From: Azospirillum oryzae | Lineage (GTDB): Bacteria; Pseudomonadota; Alphaproteobacteria; Azospirillales; Azospirillaceae | Length of the DNA: 64,000 nucleotides | Direction: 5' to 3' | Assembly: GCF_008364795.1 (NCBI RefSeq) | Contig: NZ_VTTM01000005.1 | Span: 62,001 to 126,000 of the forward strand | Shown: in pieces, positions 54,539 to 63,808 of the stretch | Position numbering within the stretch: the first letter of the stretch is position 1 | How the letters are laid out: each line of letters starts with the position of its first letter | Program-made: the position numbers and the translations under genes | Notes under the pieces: model-generated | What the model saw: the letters and a program-made list of their open reading frames with translations, nothing else | The model's database searches: none | What the model was told of the DNA's origin: nothing

Positions 54539-55421
54539 CCTGACCTCCGCCCTGCCGCCGGCGCAGGGCACCGGCGCCCGCGTCGCCCGCTGGGGCCTGT
54601 ACCTGATCCTCCTGCTGTTCGCGGCCTATTACCTGCTGCCGCTGCTGCTGATGATCACCACCTCCTTCAAGAGCCCGGAGGAAATCCGCACAGGATCGCT
54701 GCTGTCGCTGCCGCGCGATTTCAGCCTGGACGCCTGGAGCTATGCCTGGAACCGCGCCTGCATCGGCGCCGATTGCCGCGGCATGGCGCCCTATTTCCTG
54801 AATTCCATCGTCATCGTCGTGCCGGCGGTCGTCATCTCCACCATCTTCGGGGCGCTGAACGGCTATGCCCTGACCAAGTGGCGGTTCCGCGGCGCCAACA
54901 TCGTGTTCGGCATGATCCTGTTCGGCAGCTTCCTGCCGTCGCAAGTGATCCTGCTGCCGATGGCGCAGACCTTGGGCGCGCTGGGGCTGGCCGGCAGCGC
55001 CGGCGGGCTGATCCTGGTGCATGTGGTGTACGGCCTTGCCTTCACCACTCTGTTCTTCCGCAATTACTACGTCAGCATCCCCGACGATCTGGTGAAGGCC
55101 GCGACCATCGACGGCGCCGGCTTCTTCCAGATCTTCACCAAGATCATGCTGCCGCTGTCGCTGCCGATCCTGGTGGTGACGATCATCTGGCAGTTCACCC
55201 AGATCTGGAACGACTTCCTGTTCGGGGCGTCCTTCGCGGCAGGCGGCGCGCAGCCGGTGACGGTCGCGCTGAACAACCTCGTCAATACCACCACCGGCGT
55301 GAAGCAGTACAACGTTGACATGGCGGCGGCGATGATCGCCGGCCTGCCCACCCTCGTCGTCTATGTGCTCGCCGGGAAATACTTCATCCGCGGTCTGACC
55401 GCCGGCTCCGTCAAGGGGTGA
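54531..55421 (+). CDS. Sugar ABC transporter permease (MalG/GtsC-like)
   Basis: Protein of 296 aa starting with GTG, with GGAGG five bases upstream and an 8-base overlap with the first permease. Six membrane segments (YLILLLFAAYYLLPLLLMI, NSIVIVVPAVVISTIFGALN) and the EAA loop LVKAATIDGAGFFQIFTKIM. CUT1 class partner of the gene at 53573. Confidence 0.93.
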   Translation: MSSLTSALPPAQGTGARVARWGLYLILLLFAAYYLLPLLLMITTSFKSPEEIRTGSLLSLPRDFSLDAWSYAWNRACIGADCRGMAPYFLNSIVIVVPAVVISTIFGALNGYALTKWRFRGANIVFGMILFGSFLPSQVILLPMAQTLGALGLAGSAGGLILVHVVYGLAFTTLFFRNYYVSIPDDLVKAATIDGAGFFQIFTKIMLPLSLPILVVTIIWQFTQIWNDFLFGASFAAGGAQPVTVALNNLVNTTTGVKQYNVDMAAAMIAGLPTLVVYVLAGKYFIRGLTAGSVKG

Positions 55422-55428
55422 TCTTCCG

Positions 55429-56538
55429 ATGGCGACTCTCAGCATCAACAACGTCCGCAAGCAGTATGGCAGCGTCGAGGTCCTGAAGGGCATCGACCTG
55501 GACCTGACGGACGGCGAATTCCTCGTCCTGCTCGGCCCCTCCGGCTGCGGGAAATCCACCCTGCTCAACATGATCGCCGGTCTGGAGACGATCAGTGCCG
55601 GCGAGATCCGCATCGACCAGCGCGTCGTCAACGAGGTCCATCCCAAGGACCGCGACATCGCCATGGTGTTCCAGTCCTACGCGCTCTACCCCAACATGAC
55701 GGTGGCGCGGAACATCGGCTTCTCGCTGGAGATGCGCGGGCAGGCCAAGGCGGAGCGCGAGGGCGCCATCCGCCGCGTCGCCCGGCTGCTGCAGATCGAG
55801 CATCTGCTGGACCGCAAGCCGGCGCAGCTGTCGGGCGGCCAGCGCCAGCGCGTCGCCATGGGCCGCGCCCTGGTCCGCGACCCCAAGGTGTTCCTGTTCG
55901 ACGAGCCGTTGTCCAACCTTGACGCCAAGCTGCGCGTCGACATGCGCACCGAGATCAAGAAGCTGCACCAGCGGCTCGGCACCACCGTGGTCTATGTCAC
56001 CCACGACCAGATCGAGGCGATGACGCTGGCCAGCCGCATCGCCATCATGAAGGAGGGCGTCGTCCAGCAGTTCGCCCCGCCGCAGGAGGTCTATGAGCGG
56101 CCGGCCAACATGTACGTGGCGAGTTTCATCGGCTCCCCCACCATGAACTTCGTGCGCGGCACGCTGTCGGCCGAGGGCGACCGGCTGGGCGTCAGCGTCG
56201 GGCGCGAGCGCAGCGGCTTCCTGCCGCTGTTCCAGGCGCCGGAGCAGGCCGGACACTGGCTGGGCCAGGAGGTGATCCTGGGCATCCGGCCGGAAGCCAT
56301 CACCTGCTACGATCCCGCCATTGCAGCCGGCAACCCGGCGCTGGTAAAGGTGGCCTGCGGCGTCAATGTGCTGGAGCCGACCGGCGCCGACACCATCACC
56401 TATGTCGAGCTGAACGGCCACGAGGTGGTCGCCCGCATCAAGCCGAGCGACCGGGTGGCAGAGGGCGCGACCGCCGACTTCATGATCGACATGGCGAGAG
56501 CCAACCTGTTCGACCCGAAGACCGAACAGCGGATCTGA
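55429..56538 (+). CDS. Sugar ABC transporter ATP-binding protein (UgpC/MalK-like)
   Basis: Protein of 369 aa. Walker A GPSGCGKSTLLNM, signature LSGGQRQRVAMGRAL, Walker B VFLFDEPLSNLD, switch His in YVTHDQIEAMTLA. The C-terminal regulatory domain (~240-369) has the OB-fold blocks of the MalK/UgpC group (NFVRGTLSAEGDRLGV, ILGIRPEAITCYDP, VNVLEPTGADTITYVELNG). Energises the sugar importer. A strong terminator follows the gene. Confidence 0.95.
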   Translation: MATLSINNVRKQYGSVEVLKGIDLDLTDGEFLVLLGPSGCGKSTLLNMIAGLETISAGEIRIDQRVVNEVHPKDRDIAMVFQSYALYPNMTVARNIGFSLEMRGQAKAEREGAIRRVARLLQIEHLLDRKPAQLSGGQRQRVAMGRALVRDPKVFLFDEPLSNLDAKLRVDMRTEIKKLHQRLGTTVVYVTHDQIEAMTLASRIAIMKEGVVQQFAPPQEVYERPANMYVASFIGSPTMNFVRGTLSAEGDRLGVSVGRERSGFLPLFQAPEQAGHWLGQEVILGIRPEAITCYDPAIAAGNPALVKVACGVNVLEPTGADTITYVELNGHEVVARIKPSDRVAEGATADFMIDMARANLFDPKTEQRI

Positions 56539-56551
56539 ACGGCGATAAATC

Positions 56552-56581
56552 CCCTCTCCCGCCCCGGGAGAGGGCTTTTTT
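56552..56581 (+). terminator. Rho-independent terminator of the sugar ABC operon
   Basis: CCCTCTCCC, loop GCCCC, GGGAGAGGG, then C and six T. A perfect 9-bp stem beginning 13 bases after the stop codon. The stem sequence resembles one arm of the REPIN-like repeats. Confidence 0.9.
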
Positions 56582-56706
56582 CCCCGACCAGCGTGATTTC
56601 CAGCGTCGTTGACGGTTAACAGGCCGGCCCATTTCGCCCGCAAGGCGGAGGGGCCGGCCGCGGGCTGCCGTCGGCCAGGACCCGTTCCGATTTGGGGAAT
56701 GCGCTG

Positions 56707-57252
56707 ATGAACTTCACCATCAATGGGCAAAGCGTCGAGGTCGAGGCGGACATCCGCAGCTCGCTGCTCGACCTCCTCCGCAACAGTCTGGGATTCACCG
56801 GGACCAAGAAAGGCTGCGATCAGGGTGCCTGCGGCGCCTGCACCGTGCTGGTCGACGGCGAACGCATCAACTCCTGTCTGGCGCTCGCGGTCCAGTACCA
56901 GGGCCGCAGCATCACCACCGTCGAAGGGCTGGGCAGCGACGGCGCCCTGCATCCGTTGCAGCAGGCCTTCGTCGAGCATGACGGCTTCCAGTGCGGATAT
57001 TGCACGCCTGGACAGCTCTGTTCCGCCATCGGCATGGCGCGCGAGATCGAGCGCAACGTCCCGAGTGTCGTCACCGCCGACCTTACGGCGGCGAGCGTCA
57101 CCGTCGACGAGACGGAACTGCGCGAACGCATGAGCGGCAATCTCTGCCGCTGCGGCGCCTACAACGGAATCATCGAGGCCATCTCCGAAACGCTGGCCGA
57201 GACTTCAGCTTCCCAGACGCCGGCCTCATCCCACGAGAGGGCACGGGCATGA
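56707..57252 (+). CDS. paoA: Molybdenum aldehyde dehydrogenase, iron-sulfur subunit (PaoA-like)
   Basis: Protein of 181 aa carrying two [2Fe-2S] clusters. The plant-type cluster ligands are in GCDQGACGACTVLVDG with a further Cys in INSCLALAV; the second cluster is formed by CGYCTPGQLCSA and GNLCRCGAYNG. It passes electrons in the xanthine-oxidase-type enzyme formed with the next two genes. E. coli PaoA has a Tat signal; this protein begins directly with the ferredoxin domain, so a cytoplasmic enzyme is expected. A GGGGAA site precedes the ATG. Stop overlaps the start of the next gene. Confidence 0.9.
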   Translation: MNFTINGQSVEVEADIRSSLLDLLRNSLGFTGTKKGCDQGACGACTVLVDGERINSCLALAVQYQGRSITTVEGLGSDGALHPLQQAFVEHDGFQCGYCTPGQLCSAIGMAREIERNVPSVVTADLTAASVTVDETELRERMSGNLCRCGAYNGIIEAISETLAETSASQTPASSHERARA

Positions 57253-58238
57253 ACCCCTTCACCTATGAACGGGCGTCCGACGCGTCGGCCGCCATCGAGT
57301 TGGCCAAGGGCAACGCCGCGGCGCGCTATCTCGGCGGCGGCACCAATCTGGTCGATCTGATGCGCGAGACGGTCGAGCGGCCGGATATGCTGGTCGACGT
57401 CACCGGCCTGCCGCGCGGGATCGAGCCGCGCGCCGATGGCGGACTGCTGATCGGGGCGGCGGCGACCAACACCGCGCTCGCCGCCGATAGCCATGTGCGC
57501 AGGCATTACCCGCTCCTCGCCCGCGCCATCCTCGCCGGGGCCAGCGCCCAAATCCGCAATATGGCGACGGTCGGCGGCAACATCCTGCAACGCACGCGCT
57601 GCCGCTACTTCTACGACAATGCTGCGGCCTGCAACAAACGGCAGCCGGGGGCCGGCTGCGACGCCCGCGACGGCTTCAACCGCTATCACGCCATCCTCGG
57701 TGCGTCGCCGGCCTGCGTCGCCACCCACCCGTCCGACATGTGCGTGGCGCTGGCCGCGCTCGACGCCACGGTGCATCTGGACGGTCCCACGGGACCGCGC
57801 AGCATCGCGCTTGCCGAGCTGCACCGCCTGCCGGGCGACCGGCCGGACATCGAGACGGAGCTGAAGCCGGGCGAGCTGATCACCGCCGTCGAACTCCCGC
57901 CCCTGCCCTTCGCCCGCCGCTCGACCTACCGCAAGGTGCGCGACCGCGCGAGCTACGCCTTCGCGCTGGTCTCGGTCGCCGCCGCCCTCGACATCGACGA
58001 CGGCGGCGTGGTGCGTAACGTGCGGCTGGCGCTGGGCGGCGTCGCCCACAAGCCGTGGCGGGCCTCGGCGGCCGAAGCTGCGCTGAAGGGCCGGCCGGCC
58101 AATGCGGAGAGCTTCCGCGCCGCCGCGGAGGCGGAGCTGGCCGCCGCGACCGGGCTTCGCGACAACGCCTTCAAGATCGAGCTGGCGAAACGGACGATCG
58201 TCGCCGTCCTCGGCGAGCTGACGGGAGACGACGCATGA
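57249..58238 (+). CDS. paoB: Molybdenum aldehyde dehydrogenase, FAD subunit (PaoB-like)
   Basis: Protein of 329 aa. FAD-binding motifs ARYLGGGTNLVDLMRETVER and MATVGGNILQRTRC, then an insert with several cysteines (RTRCRYFY, AAACNKRQPGAGC, ASPACVATH) that matches the extra [4Fe-4S]-binding loop described for E. coli PaoB. The C-terminal CO-dehydrogenase flavoprotein domain follows (YRKVRDRASYAFALVSVAAA, RLALGGVAHKPWRA). ATG overlaps the paoA stop; its own stop overlaps paoC (both ATGA). Confidence 0.9.
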   Translation: MNPFTYERASDASAAIELAKGNAAARYLGGGTNLVDLMRETVERPDMLVDVTGLPRGIEPRADGGLLIGAAATNTALAADSHVRRHYPLLARAILAGASAQIRNMATVGGNILQRTRCRYFYDNAAACNKRQPGAGCDARDGFNRYHAILGASPACVATHPSDMCVALAALDATVHLDGPTGPRSIALAELHRLPGDRPDIETELKPGELITAVELPPLPFARRSTYRKVRDRASYAFALVSVAAALDIDDGGVVRNVRLALGGVAHKPWRASAAEAALKGRPANAESFRAAAEAELAAATGLRDNAFKIELAKRTIVAVLGELTGDDA

Positions 58239-60520
58239 GCATGCAATCCGAGTCCGCAAACACCCGGCCCGGCCGCTGGCAGCCGGCGGTCACGCAGGAT
58301 CCGATGCTCCACAAACATGGGGCACTGGGGCAGCCGGTCTCGCGCATCGACGGGCCGCTGAAGGTTCAGGGCAAGGCCCGCTTCGCCGCCGAGTTTCCCT
58401 ATGACGGCCTCTGCTACGCGGCACTCGCCTTCAGCACCATCGCGCGCGGGCGGATCACGGCGCTCGACACCACGGCGGCGGAGGCGGCCCCCGGCGTCGT
58501 GCTGGTCATGACCCACCGCAATGCTCCCCGCATGAAGGCGCCGTCGCTGATGATGTCGTCGCCGACCGCCGCCGGGGCGAGCGACCTGCCGGTCATGCAG
58601 GATGACGAGATTCACTGGAACGGCCAGCCCATCGCCGTCGTCCTCGCCGAGACGCAGGAACAGGCCGACCATGCCGCCTCGCTGGTGAGGGCCGACTATG
58701 CGCCGTTGCCGGCCGTGACGTCCTTCGACGAGGCGAAGAAGTCGCCGCGCCAGTTGGACAACCTCCTGGGCCAGCCCCCAGTGGTCGAAATCGGCGATGC
58801 CGAGGCCGCCCTGAAAGCCGCCGCGGTGCAGGTGGACCAGATCTACCGGACGCCGCGCCACAACCACAATGCCATCGAGCTGCATGCGGCGACCGTCGCC
58901 TGGACCGGTGACGAGCTGAGGGTGCATGACGCCAGCCAGCTTCTCGACCTGACGGCGGGGCAGCTGGCCGACATCTTCGGCCTGGAGTCCGACAAGGTCC
59001 GCGTCTCCTCACCCTTCGTCGGCGGCGGCTTCGGCGGCAAATGCCTGTGGGACCACCAGATCCTCGCCTGCGCGGCGGCCAGGCTCGCCGGCCGGCCGGT
59101 GCGCATCATGCTGTCGCGCGAAGGGGTGTTCCGCATCGTCGGCGGCCGGACGCTGACGGAGCAAAGGGTGGCGCTCGGCGCCAGTGCCGACGGCAATCTC
59201 GATGCGCTGATCCACACCGGAATCGCGGCGATGACCACGCACAACTCCTGTCCGGAACAGTTCACCTTTCCCGCCCGCCACCTCTATGCCGCCAAGTCCA
59301 TCCGGCTGGCCCAGGAGGTCGCCGACATGGACATGCTGGCGAATACCTTCATGCGGGCGCCCGGCGAATCCGTCGGCACCTTCGCACTGGAATGCGCGAT
59401 CGACGAGCTTGCCGACAAGCTCGGCCTCGACCCCATCGAGCTGCGCCGGCGCATCGAGCCGGAGACGGATCCGACCAGCGGCAAGCCCTTCTCCTCCCGC
59501 CACCTGATCGACGCCTATGAAAAAGGCGCGGAACGGTTCGGCTGGGACCGCCGCAGCCCGACGCCGCGCCAGCGGCGGGACGGCGAATGGCTGATCGGCA
59601 TGGGATGCGCGACGGCCACCTATCCCTACCACCGCTTCCCCGGCGGTGCGGCGCGGATCAGGCTGACGGCCGGCGGACAGGTCACCGTCTCGACCGCGGT
59701 GCACGACATGGGCATGGGCACGGCGACGGCGCAGGCCCAGCACATCGCCGCCCGGCTCGGCGTTCCGCTCAATCAGGTCAGCTTCGAGTATGGCGACACG
59801 ACCCTGCCGCGCGGGGTGATCGCCGGCGGCTCGACCCAGACGGCCTCGATCGGCGGCGCCGTCATCGCCGCGACGGAGGTCTTCGTCGAGGAACTGCTGA
59901 AGCTCGCCGGCAACGACTCGCCACTGGCCGGCCTGTCGCTCGCCGAGGTCGAGACGCGGGACGGCGGCATCGGCCACCGCGACGATGCCGCGCGCTTCGA
60001 AAGTTACGAATCGATCCTGCGTCGGTCGGGACGCGACGAACTGGTCTGCGAGGCCGACGCCCCGCCGCCGGCGGAGATGGAGGCCTTCTCGATGCACTCC
60101 TACGGCGCGCAGTTCTGCGAGGTCCGGGTGAGCGAGATCACCGGCGAGGTCCGCGTCTCGCGCTTCCTCGGCTCCTTCGATGCCGGCCGCATCCTCAACG
60201 CCAAGACGGCGACCAGCCAGTTCAAGGGCGGCATCATCATGGGGATCGGACTGGCCCTGACCGAGGAAACCAACTTCGACCCGCGCAGCGGCCGCATCGT
60301 CAACGCCTCGCTGGCCGACTATCACGTGCCGGTGCAGATGGACGTTCCCGCCATCGAGATCCTCTACACCGACATCCCCGACCCGCAGGCGCCGATGGGT
60401 GCCCGCGGCATCGGCGAGATCGGCATCACCGGGGTCGGCGCCGCCGTCGCCAACGCCGTCTACAACGCCACCGGCAAGCGCATCCGCGATTTGCCAATCA
60501 CGCTCGACAAGCTGATGTGA
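58235..60520 (+). CDS. paoC: Molybdenum aldehyde dehydrogenase, molybdopterin subunit (PaoC-like)
   Basis: Protein of 761 aa that holds the molybdenum cytosine-dinucleotide cofactor and oxidises aldehydes to acids. Seen: RIDGPLKVQGKARFAAEFPY, VGGGFGGKCLWDHQILACAA, HDMGMGTATAQAQHIAARLG and the catalytic glutamate E728 in GARGIGEIGITGVGAAVANA. Full length for the family. The insertion chaperone gene (paoD/xdhC-like) that usually follows is absent here. The aldehyde substrate is unknown; aromatic aldehydes are the known preference of the E. coli enzyme. Confidence 0.92.
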   Translation: MSMQSESANTRPGRWQPAVTQDPMLHKHGALGQPVSRIDGPLKVQGKARFAAEFPYDGLCYAALAFSTIARGRITALDTTAAEAAPGVVLVMTHRNAPRMKAPSLMMSSPTAAGASDLPVMQDDEIHWNGQPIAVVLAETQEQADHAASLVRADYAPLPAVTSFDEAKKSPRQLDNLLGQPPVVEIGDAEAALKAAAVQVDQIYRTPRHNHNAIELHAATVAWTGDELRVHDASQLLDLTAGQLADIFGLESDKVRVSSPFVGGGFGGKCLWDHQILACAAARLAGRPVRIMLSREGVFRIVGGRTLTEQRVALGASADGNLDALIHTGIAAMTTHNSCPEQFTFPARHLYAAKSIRLAQEVADMDMLANTFMRAPGESVGTFALECAIDELADKLGLDPIELRRRIEPETDPTSGKPFSSRHLIDAYEKGAERFGWDRRSPTPRQRRDGEWLIGMGCATATYPYHRFPGGAARIRLTAGGQVTVSTAVHDMGMGTATAQAQHIAARLGVPLNQVSFEYGDTTLPRGVIAGGSTQTASIGGAVIAATEVFVEELLKLAGNDSPLAGLSLAEVETRDGGIGHRDDAARFESYESILRRSGRDELVCEADAPPPAEMEAFSMHSYGAQFCEVRVSEITGEVRVSRFLGSFDAGRILNAKTATSQFKGGIIMGIGLALTEETNFDPRSGRIVNASLADYHVPVQMDVPAIEILYTDIPDPQAPMGARGIGEIGITGVGAAVANAVYNATGKRIRDLPITLDKLM

Positions 60521-60540
60521 CGCTTGGCCGGGGGCGATCT

Positions 60541-60555
60541 GTGAATTGAATTCAC
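60541..60555. promoter_or_regulatory. 15-bp palindrome upstream of the aldo/keto reductase
   Basis: GTGAATTGAATTCAC reads as arms GTGAATT and AATTCAC about a central G. It lies 20 bases after the paoC stop and 105 bases before the reductase start. Likely operator for an unknown regulator; no regulator gene is adjacent. Confidence 0.5.
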
Positions 60556-60560
60556 AAGTG

Positions 60561-60604
60561 ATATGGCGGGAGAAGCGGTTTCCAGACCGCCCTTCCCGCC
60601 ATAT
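60561..60604. other. 44-base stem-loop between paoC and the aldo/keto reductase
   Basis: Outer arms ATATGGCGGGA (60561-60571) and TCCCGCCATAT (60594-60604) pair over 11 bp. Inside, GCGGT and ACCGC close a TTCCAG loop. No T-run follows on either strand, so it may act as an mRNA stabiliser, processing site or attenuator instead of a simple terminator. Confidence 0.6.
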
Positions 60605-60660
60605 GTCTGCATGCAACCGATCTGACGCGCTACCGCGCGGATCAGCAAAGAGAGAACAGG

Positions 60661-61485
60661 ATGCAGACCGTGAAGGCGAATGGTGCCGAAATCCCCGCGC
60701 TGGGCTTCGGCGTGTTCCGCATGTCGGACGAGGAGGTCGAGCGGGTGGTTCCGGCCGCACTCGAAGCCGGCTTCCGCCATTTCGACACCGCGCAGATCTA
60801 CCGCAACGAGGCGGCGCTCGGCCGCGCCCTGCAAGCCGCAGGCGCCCGCCGCGACGATCTGTTCCTGACCACAAAGGTCTGGGTCGACAAGTACAGCCCC
60901 GACCTCTTTGCCGCCTCGGTCGATGAGAGCCTGGAGAAACTGAAGGTCGAGAAGGTGGATCTGCTGCTGCTGCACTGGCCGGCCGATCAGGTCGCCATCG
61001 GCGACCAGATCGAGATGCTGAACGCCGTCCAGGCCGCCGGCAAGACCCGCTTCATCGGCGTCAGCAACCAGAACATCGCCCAGCTGCGGGAATCGGTGCA
61101 GCGCAGCCAAGCCCCCATCGTCACCAACCAGATCGAGGTCCACCCCTATCTCGACCAGAGCGCGATGGCCGCGGCGGCCAGGGAACTGGGCGTGGCGATC
61201 ACCGCCTATTACGCCATGGCCGACGGCAAGGTGCCGCGCGATCCGGAGTTGCAGCGGATCGGCGCCAAGTACGGCAAGACGGCGGCGCAGGTGACGCTGC
61301 GCTGGCTGATCCAGCTGGGGCACATCGTGCTGTCGAAAACCGCCAAGCCGGAACGCGTGCCGGAGAACTTCGCGGTGTTCGACTTCGCGCTGGACGACGG
61401 CGACATGGCGGCGATTGCGAAGCTGGCGCGGCCCGATGGGCGGATCGTGAGCCCGGCGGGGCTGGCGCCGGTTTGGGACAAGTAA
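60661..61485 (+). CDS. Aldo/keto reductase (Dkg-like)
   Basis: Protein of 274 aa, NADPH-dependent. The catalytic tetrad is visible: Asp and Tyr in HFDTAQIYRNEAALGRAL, Lys in TTKVWVDKYSPD, His in LLLHWPADQV. The cofactor-binding end has IVLSKTAKPERVPENFAVFD. Closest to 2,5-diketo-D-gluconate reductases (DkgA/B), which also reduce small aldehydes such as methylglyoxal. Separated from paoC by a palindrome and a stem-loop, so probably its own transcript; both enzymes handle aldehydes. Confidence 0.92.
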   Translation: MQTVKANGAEIPALGFGVFRMSDEEVERVVPAALEAGFRHFDTAQIYRNEAALGRALQAAGARRDDLFLTTKVWVDKYSPDLFAASVDESLEKLKVEKVDLLLLHWPADQVAIGDQIEMLNAVQAAGKTRFIGVSNQNIAQLRESVQRSQAPIVTNQIEVHPYLDQSAMAAAARELGVAITAYYAMADGKVPRDPELQRIGAKYGKTAAQVTLRWLIQLGHIVLSKTAKPERVPENFAVFDFALDDGDMAAIAKLARPDGRIVSPAGLAPVWDK

Positions 61486-61498
61486 GCGAACGCTCGCC

Positions 61499-62959
61499 TC
61501 ACAACATCCGCGGCAACGTCACCCTGACGCGCAGCCCGCCGCTGGCACGGTTGCTCAACTCGATGCGGCCCTGGTGCGCTTCGACGATCGACTTCACGAT
61601 GGACAGGCCCAGCCCGCTGCCGCCGGTCTTGCGGTTGCGGGAGCCTTCCAGCCGGACGAAGGGCTTGAAGACATTGGCGATCTCCGCCTCCGGGATGCCG
61701 GGACCCTCGTCGCAGACATCGACCACGATCTCGGCGGCGTCGGCATCGACGGAGACGGTTGCGCGCTCGCCGTATTTAATGGCGTTGTCGATCAGGTTGG
61801 CGAAGGCGCGGCGCAGGCTGGACGGGCGACCGGCGAGGCGGAGCTGACGCGCCTGCTCGAACCGGTCGCTGCGCTCCACCCCGCCGCCGAAGATGGTGCG
61901 GACGGCGGCGAACTGCAGTGGCGGCGGCTCGTGGTAGGTCACGGGGGAGCCGGTGTCGGCGTAATCGTCGCACAGGCTCTGCAACAGGCTGGCGAAGGCG
62001 ACCACCTCGACCTCCTCGCGCAGCACGTCGTCGCCGAGGAACTCCAGCGTCGCGGTGACCATCGCCGCCATCTCGTCGATGTCGGCCATCATCTTGGCGC
62101 GCAGCGCATCGTCATCGACATATTCGGCACGCAGCCGCAGCCGCGTCGCCGGGGTGCGCAGATCGTGGCTGATCGCCGCCAGCAGATGGGTGCGCCCCTC
62201 CATCAGGTCGCGCAGCGCGTTGCGCGCCTGGTTGAAGGCACGGGCGAGCGAGGCGACCTCCTCCGGCCCGTCCTCCGGCAGGGGGCGGGGGTGCAGGCGG
62301 TCGTGCGGGCGGGTCGCCTGCTCCGCCAGGGATTCCAGCGGGCGGACCAGCCGGCCCGGAAGCCAGAGCAGCACCGCCAGCGCCAGACCGAAAGCGGCCA
62401 GACCGGCCAGCACCATCTCGAACGGCGTGGTCCGCGGCCGCCAGAAGCGCGGGCTGGCGAATTCCAGCCAGCCGCCGCCGGCAAGCTGGACATAGACGCG
62501 GGCGTCGCGCAGCTGGGCCGCCGTGTCCTCCGCCACCAGGGACAAGGATTCCGCCAGCGTCTGGGCACGGGCAGGCTGGAGCGGCAGCAGGGCGCGCTGT
62601 GCGGCGACGAACACCGGGCGCGGCGCGTCGATAACGCCATCCAGCACCCAGCCGGCGGGAACGGCCGGGGTGCCGGGCGCCTGCCAGGACACCGACAGGT
62701 CGGGCAATCCGGTCAGCGCCAGCGCCGGCCCGGCGGCGACCCCGTCCAGCACCGCGCGGTCGGCCGCCTCCACCGCCGCCGCCATCGCCGGTCCCAGCCG
62801 GTGGGCGGTCAGCAGCTCCCGCGCGCGGTCGTCGACCAGCCGCATGCCGACCAGCGCCCCGCCATGGGTCAGGGCCAGAAGCGCCACCATCGCCGCCAGG
62901 ATGCGGTGACGCAGCCGGGCGGGGCGCAGGCGGGCCGGCAACAGACGCTCAAGTGCCAC
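61499..62959 (-). CDS. Sensor histidine kinase (GtrS/EnvZ-like)
   Basis: Protein of 486 aa starting with GTG at 62959, overlapping the regulator gene by 11 bases. An N-terminal membrane helix (HRILAAMVALLALTHGGALV), a periplasmic domain (~40-175), a second helix (MVLAGLAAFGLALAVLLWLP), HAMP, HisKA with H265 (LLAAISHDLRTPATRLRLRA), and HATPase (FANLIDNAIKYGERA, VCDEGPGIPEAEI, SGLGLSIVKSIVEAHQG). The layout matches Pseudomonas GtrS, which senses 2-ketogluconate or 6-phosphogluconate and drives GltR. The link to sugar sensing here rests on the shared operator, not on the sensor domain itself. Confidence 0.9.
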   Translation of the reverse strand: MALERLLPARLRPARLRHRILAAMVALLALTHGGALVGMRLVDDRARELLTAHRLGPAMAAAVEAADRAVLDGVAAGPALALTGLPDLSVSWQAPGTPAVPAGWVLDGVIDAPRPVFVAAQRALLPLQPARAQTLAESLSLVAEDTAAQLRDARVYVQLAGGGWLEFASPRFWRPRTTPFEMVLAGLAAFGLALAVLLWLPGRLVRPLESLAEQATRPHDRLHPRPLPEDGPEEVASLARAFNQARNALRDLMEGRTHLLAAISHDLRTPATRLRLRAEYVDDDALRAKMMADIDEMAAMVTATLEFLGDDVLREEVEVVAFASLLQSLCDDYADTGSPVTYHEPPPLQFAAVRTIFGGGVERSDRFEQARQLRLAGRPSSLRRAFANLIDNAIKYGERATVSVDADAAEIVVDVCDEGPGIPEAEIANVFKPFVRLEGSRNRKTGGSGLGLSIVKSIVEAHQGRIELSNRASGGLRVRVTLPRML

Positions 62960-63710
62960 GGCCGGTCCCGGAGCTGGTCCCGGAAGAGGCGGACTCGCCC
63001 TGGTCCACCACCGTCGCGGTGAACTGGTAGCCGATGCCGCGCACCGTCTTGATCAGCGCCGAGCCGCCCGGCCCTTCCTCCAGCTTGCGGCGCAGGCGGC
63101 TGATCTGGATGTCGATGCTGCGGTCGAAGGGAATCGAGGTGTCGCCGCGGTGCTTCTCCAGCAGTTCGGTACGCTCCACCACCTGCGGCGCGCGTTCCAG
63201 CAGCGTGCCGAGCAGGGCATATTCGCCCTGGCTGAGATGCACCACCACCCGGTCGGGCGTGCGCAGCTCACGCCGCCCCTGGTCGAGCGACCAACCGGCG
63301 AAGCCCAGCACGCGCGGTCGTTCGCGCACCGGCTCCGGACCGCCGCAGCGGCGCAGGATGGCGCGGATGCGGGCCAGCAGTTCGCGGGCGCTGAAGGGCT
63401 TCACCAGATAATCGTCGGCGCCGACCTCCAGCCCAACGATGCGGTCGACCTCGCTGCCCATGGCGGTCAGCATGATGACCGGGGTCTCCGACTTGGCACG
63501 TAGCGAGCGGCACAGGCTGGTCCCGTCCTCCCCCGGCAGCATCACGTCCAGCACGATGAGATCGACTGGCCATTGCGCCAGCACCCGCGCCATCTCGCGC
63601 CCATCGCCGGCAGTGGAGACGCGGAATCCGCTCTTCACCAGGAAATCATGCAGCATGTCCCGGATCTCGGGATCATCGTCCACGACCAGGAGATGGCGCG
63701 CGCGCTCCAT
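62949..63710 (-). CDS. OmpR-family response regulator (GltR-like)
   Basis: Protein of 253 aa. Receiver with D55 (LIVLDVMLPGEDG) and lysine in YLVKPFSARELL; winged-helix DNA-binding domain with VVHLSQGEYALLGTLLERAP, FDRSIDIQISRLRRKLE and TVRGIGYQFTAT. The last ~20 residues are a Ser/Gly-rich tail. AGGGA lies just before the ATG. Upstream, divergent from the truncated gene at 63951, is the element TGTAACGGTTGCGTAACA, whose 11-bp direct repeat suits this family. I infer that it controls itself, the 63951 gene, the sugar ABC operon and pgl. Confidence 0.9.
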   Translation of the reverse strand: MERARHLLVVDDDPEIRDMLHDFLVKSGFRVSTAGDGREMARVLAQWPVDLIVLDVMLPGEDGTSLCRSLRAKSETPVIMLTAMGSEVDRIVGLEVGADDYLVKPFSARELLARIRAILRRCGGPEPVRERPRVLGFAGWSLDQGRRELRTPDRVVVHLSQGEYALLGTLLERAPQVVERTELLEKHRGDTSIPFDRSIDIQISRLRRKLEEGPGGSALIKTVRGIGYQFTATVVDQGESASSGTSSGTGRGT

Positions 63711-63808
63711 GGTGTCCCTTCCCTATTCCGTATGGCGCATTCTTCTTTGTTGGCGCCGAGTGTAGCCTCCCCGGCCGGTCCGGGTACAGTGCGCCGCCGG
63801 GGCCGGTT

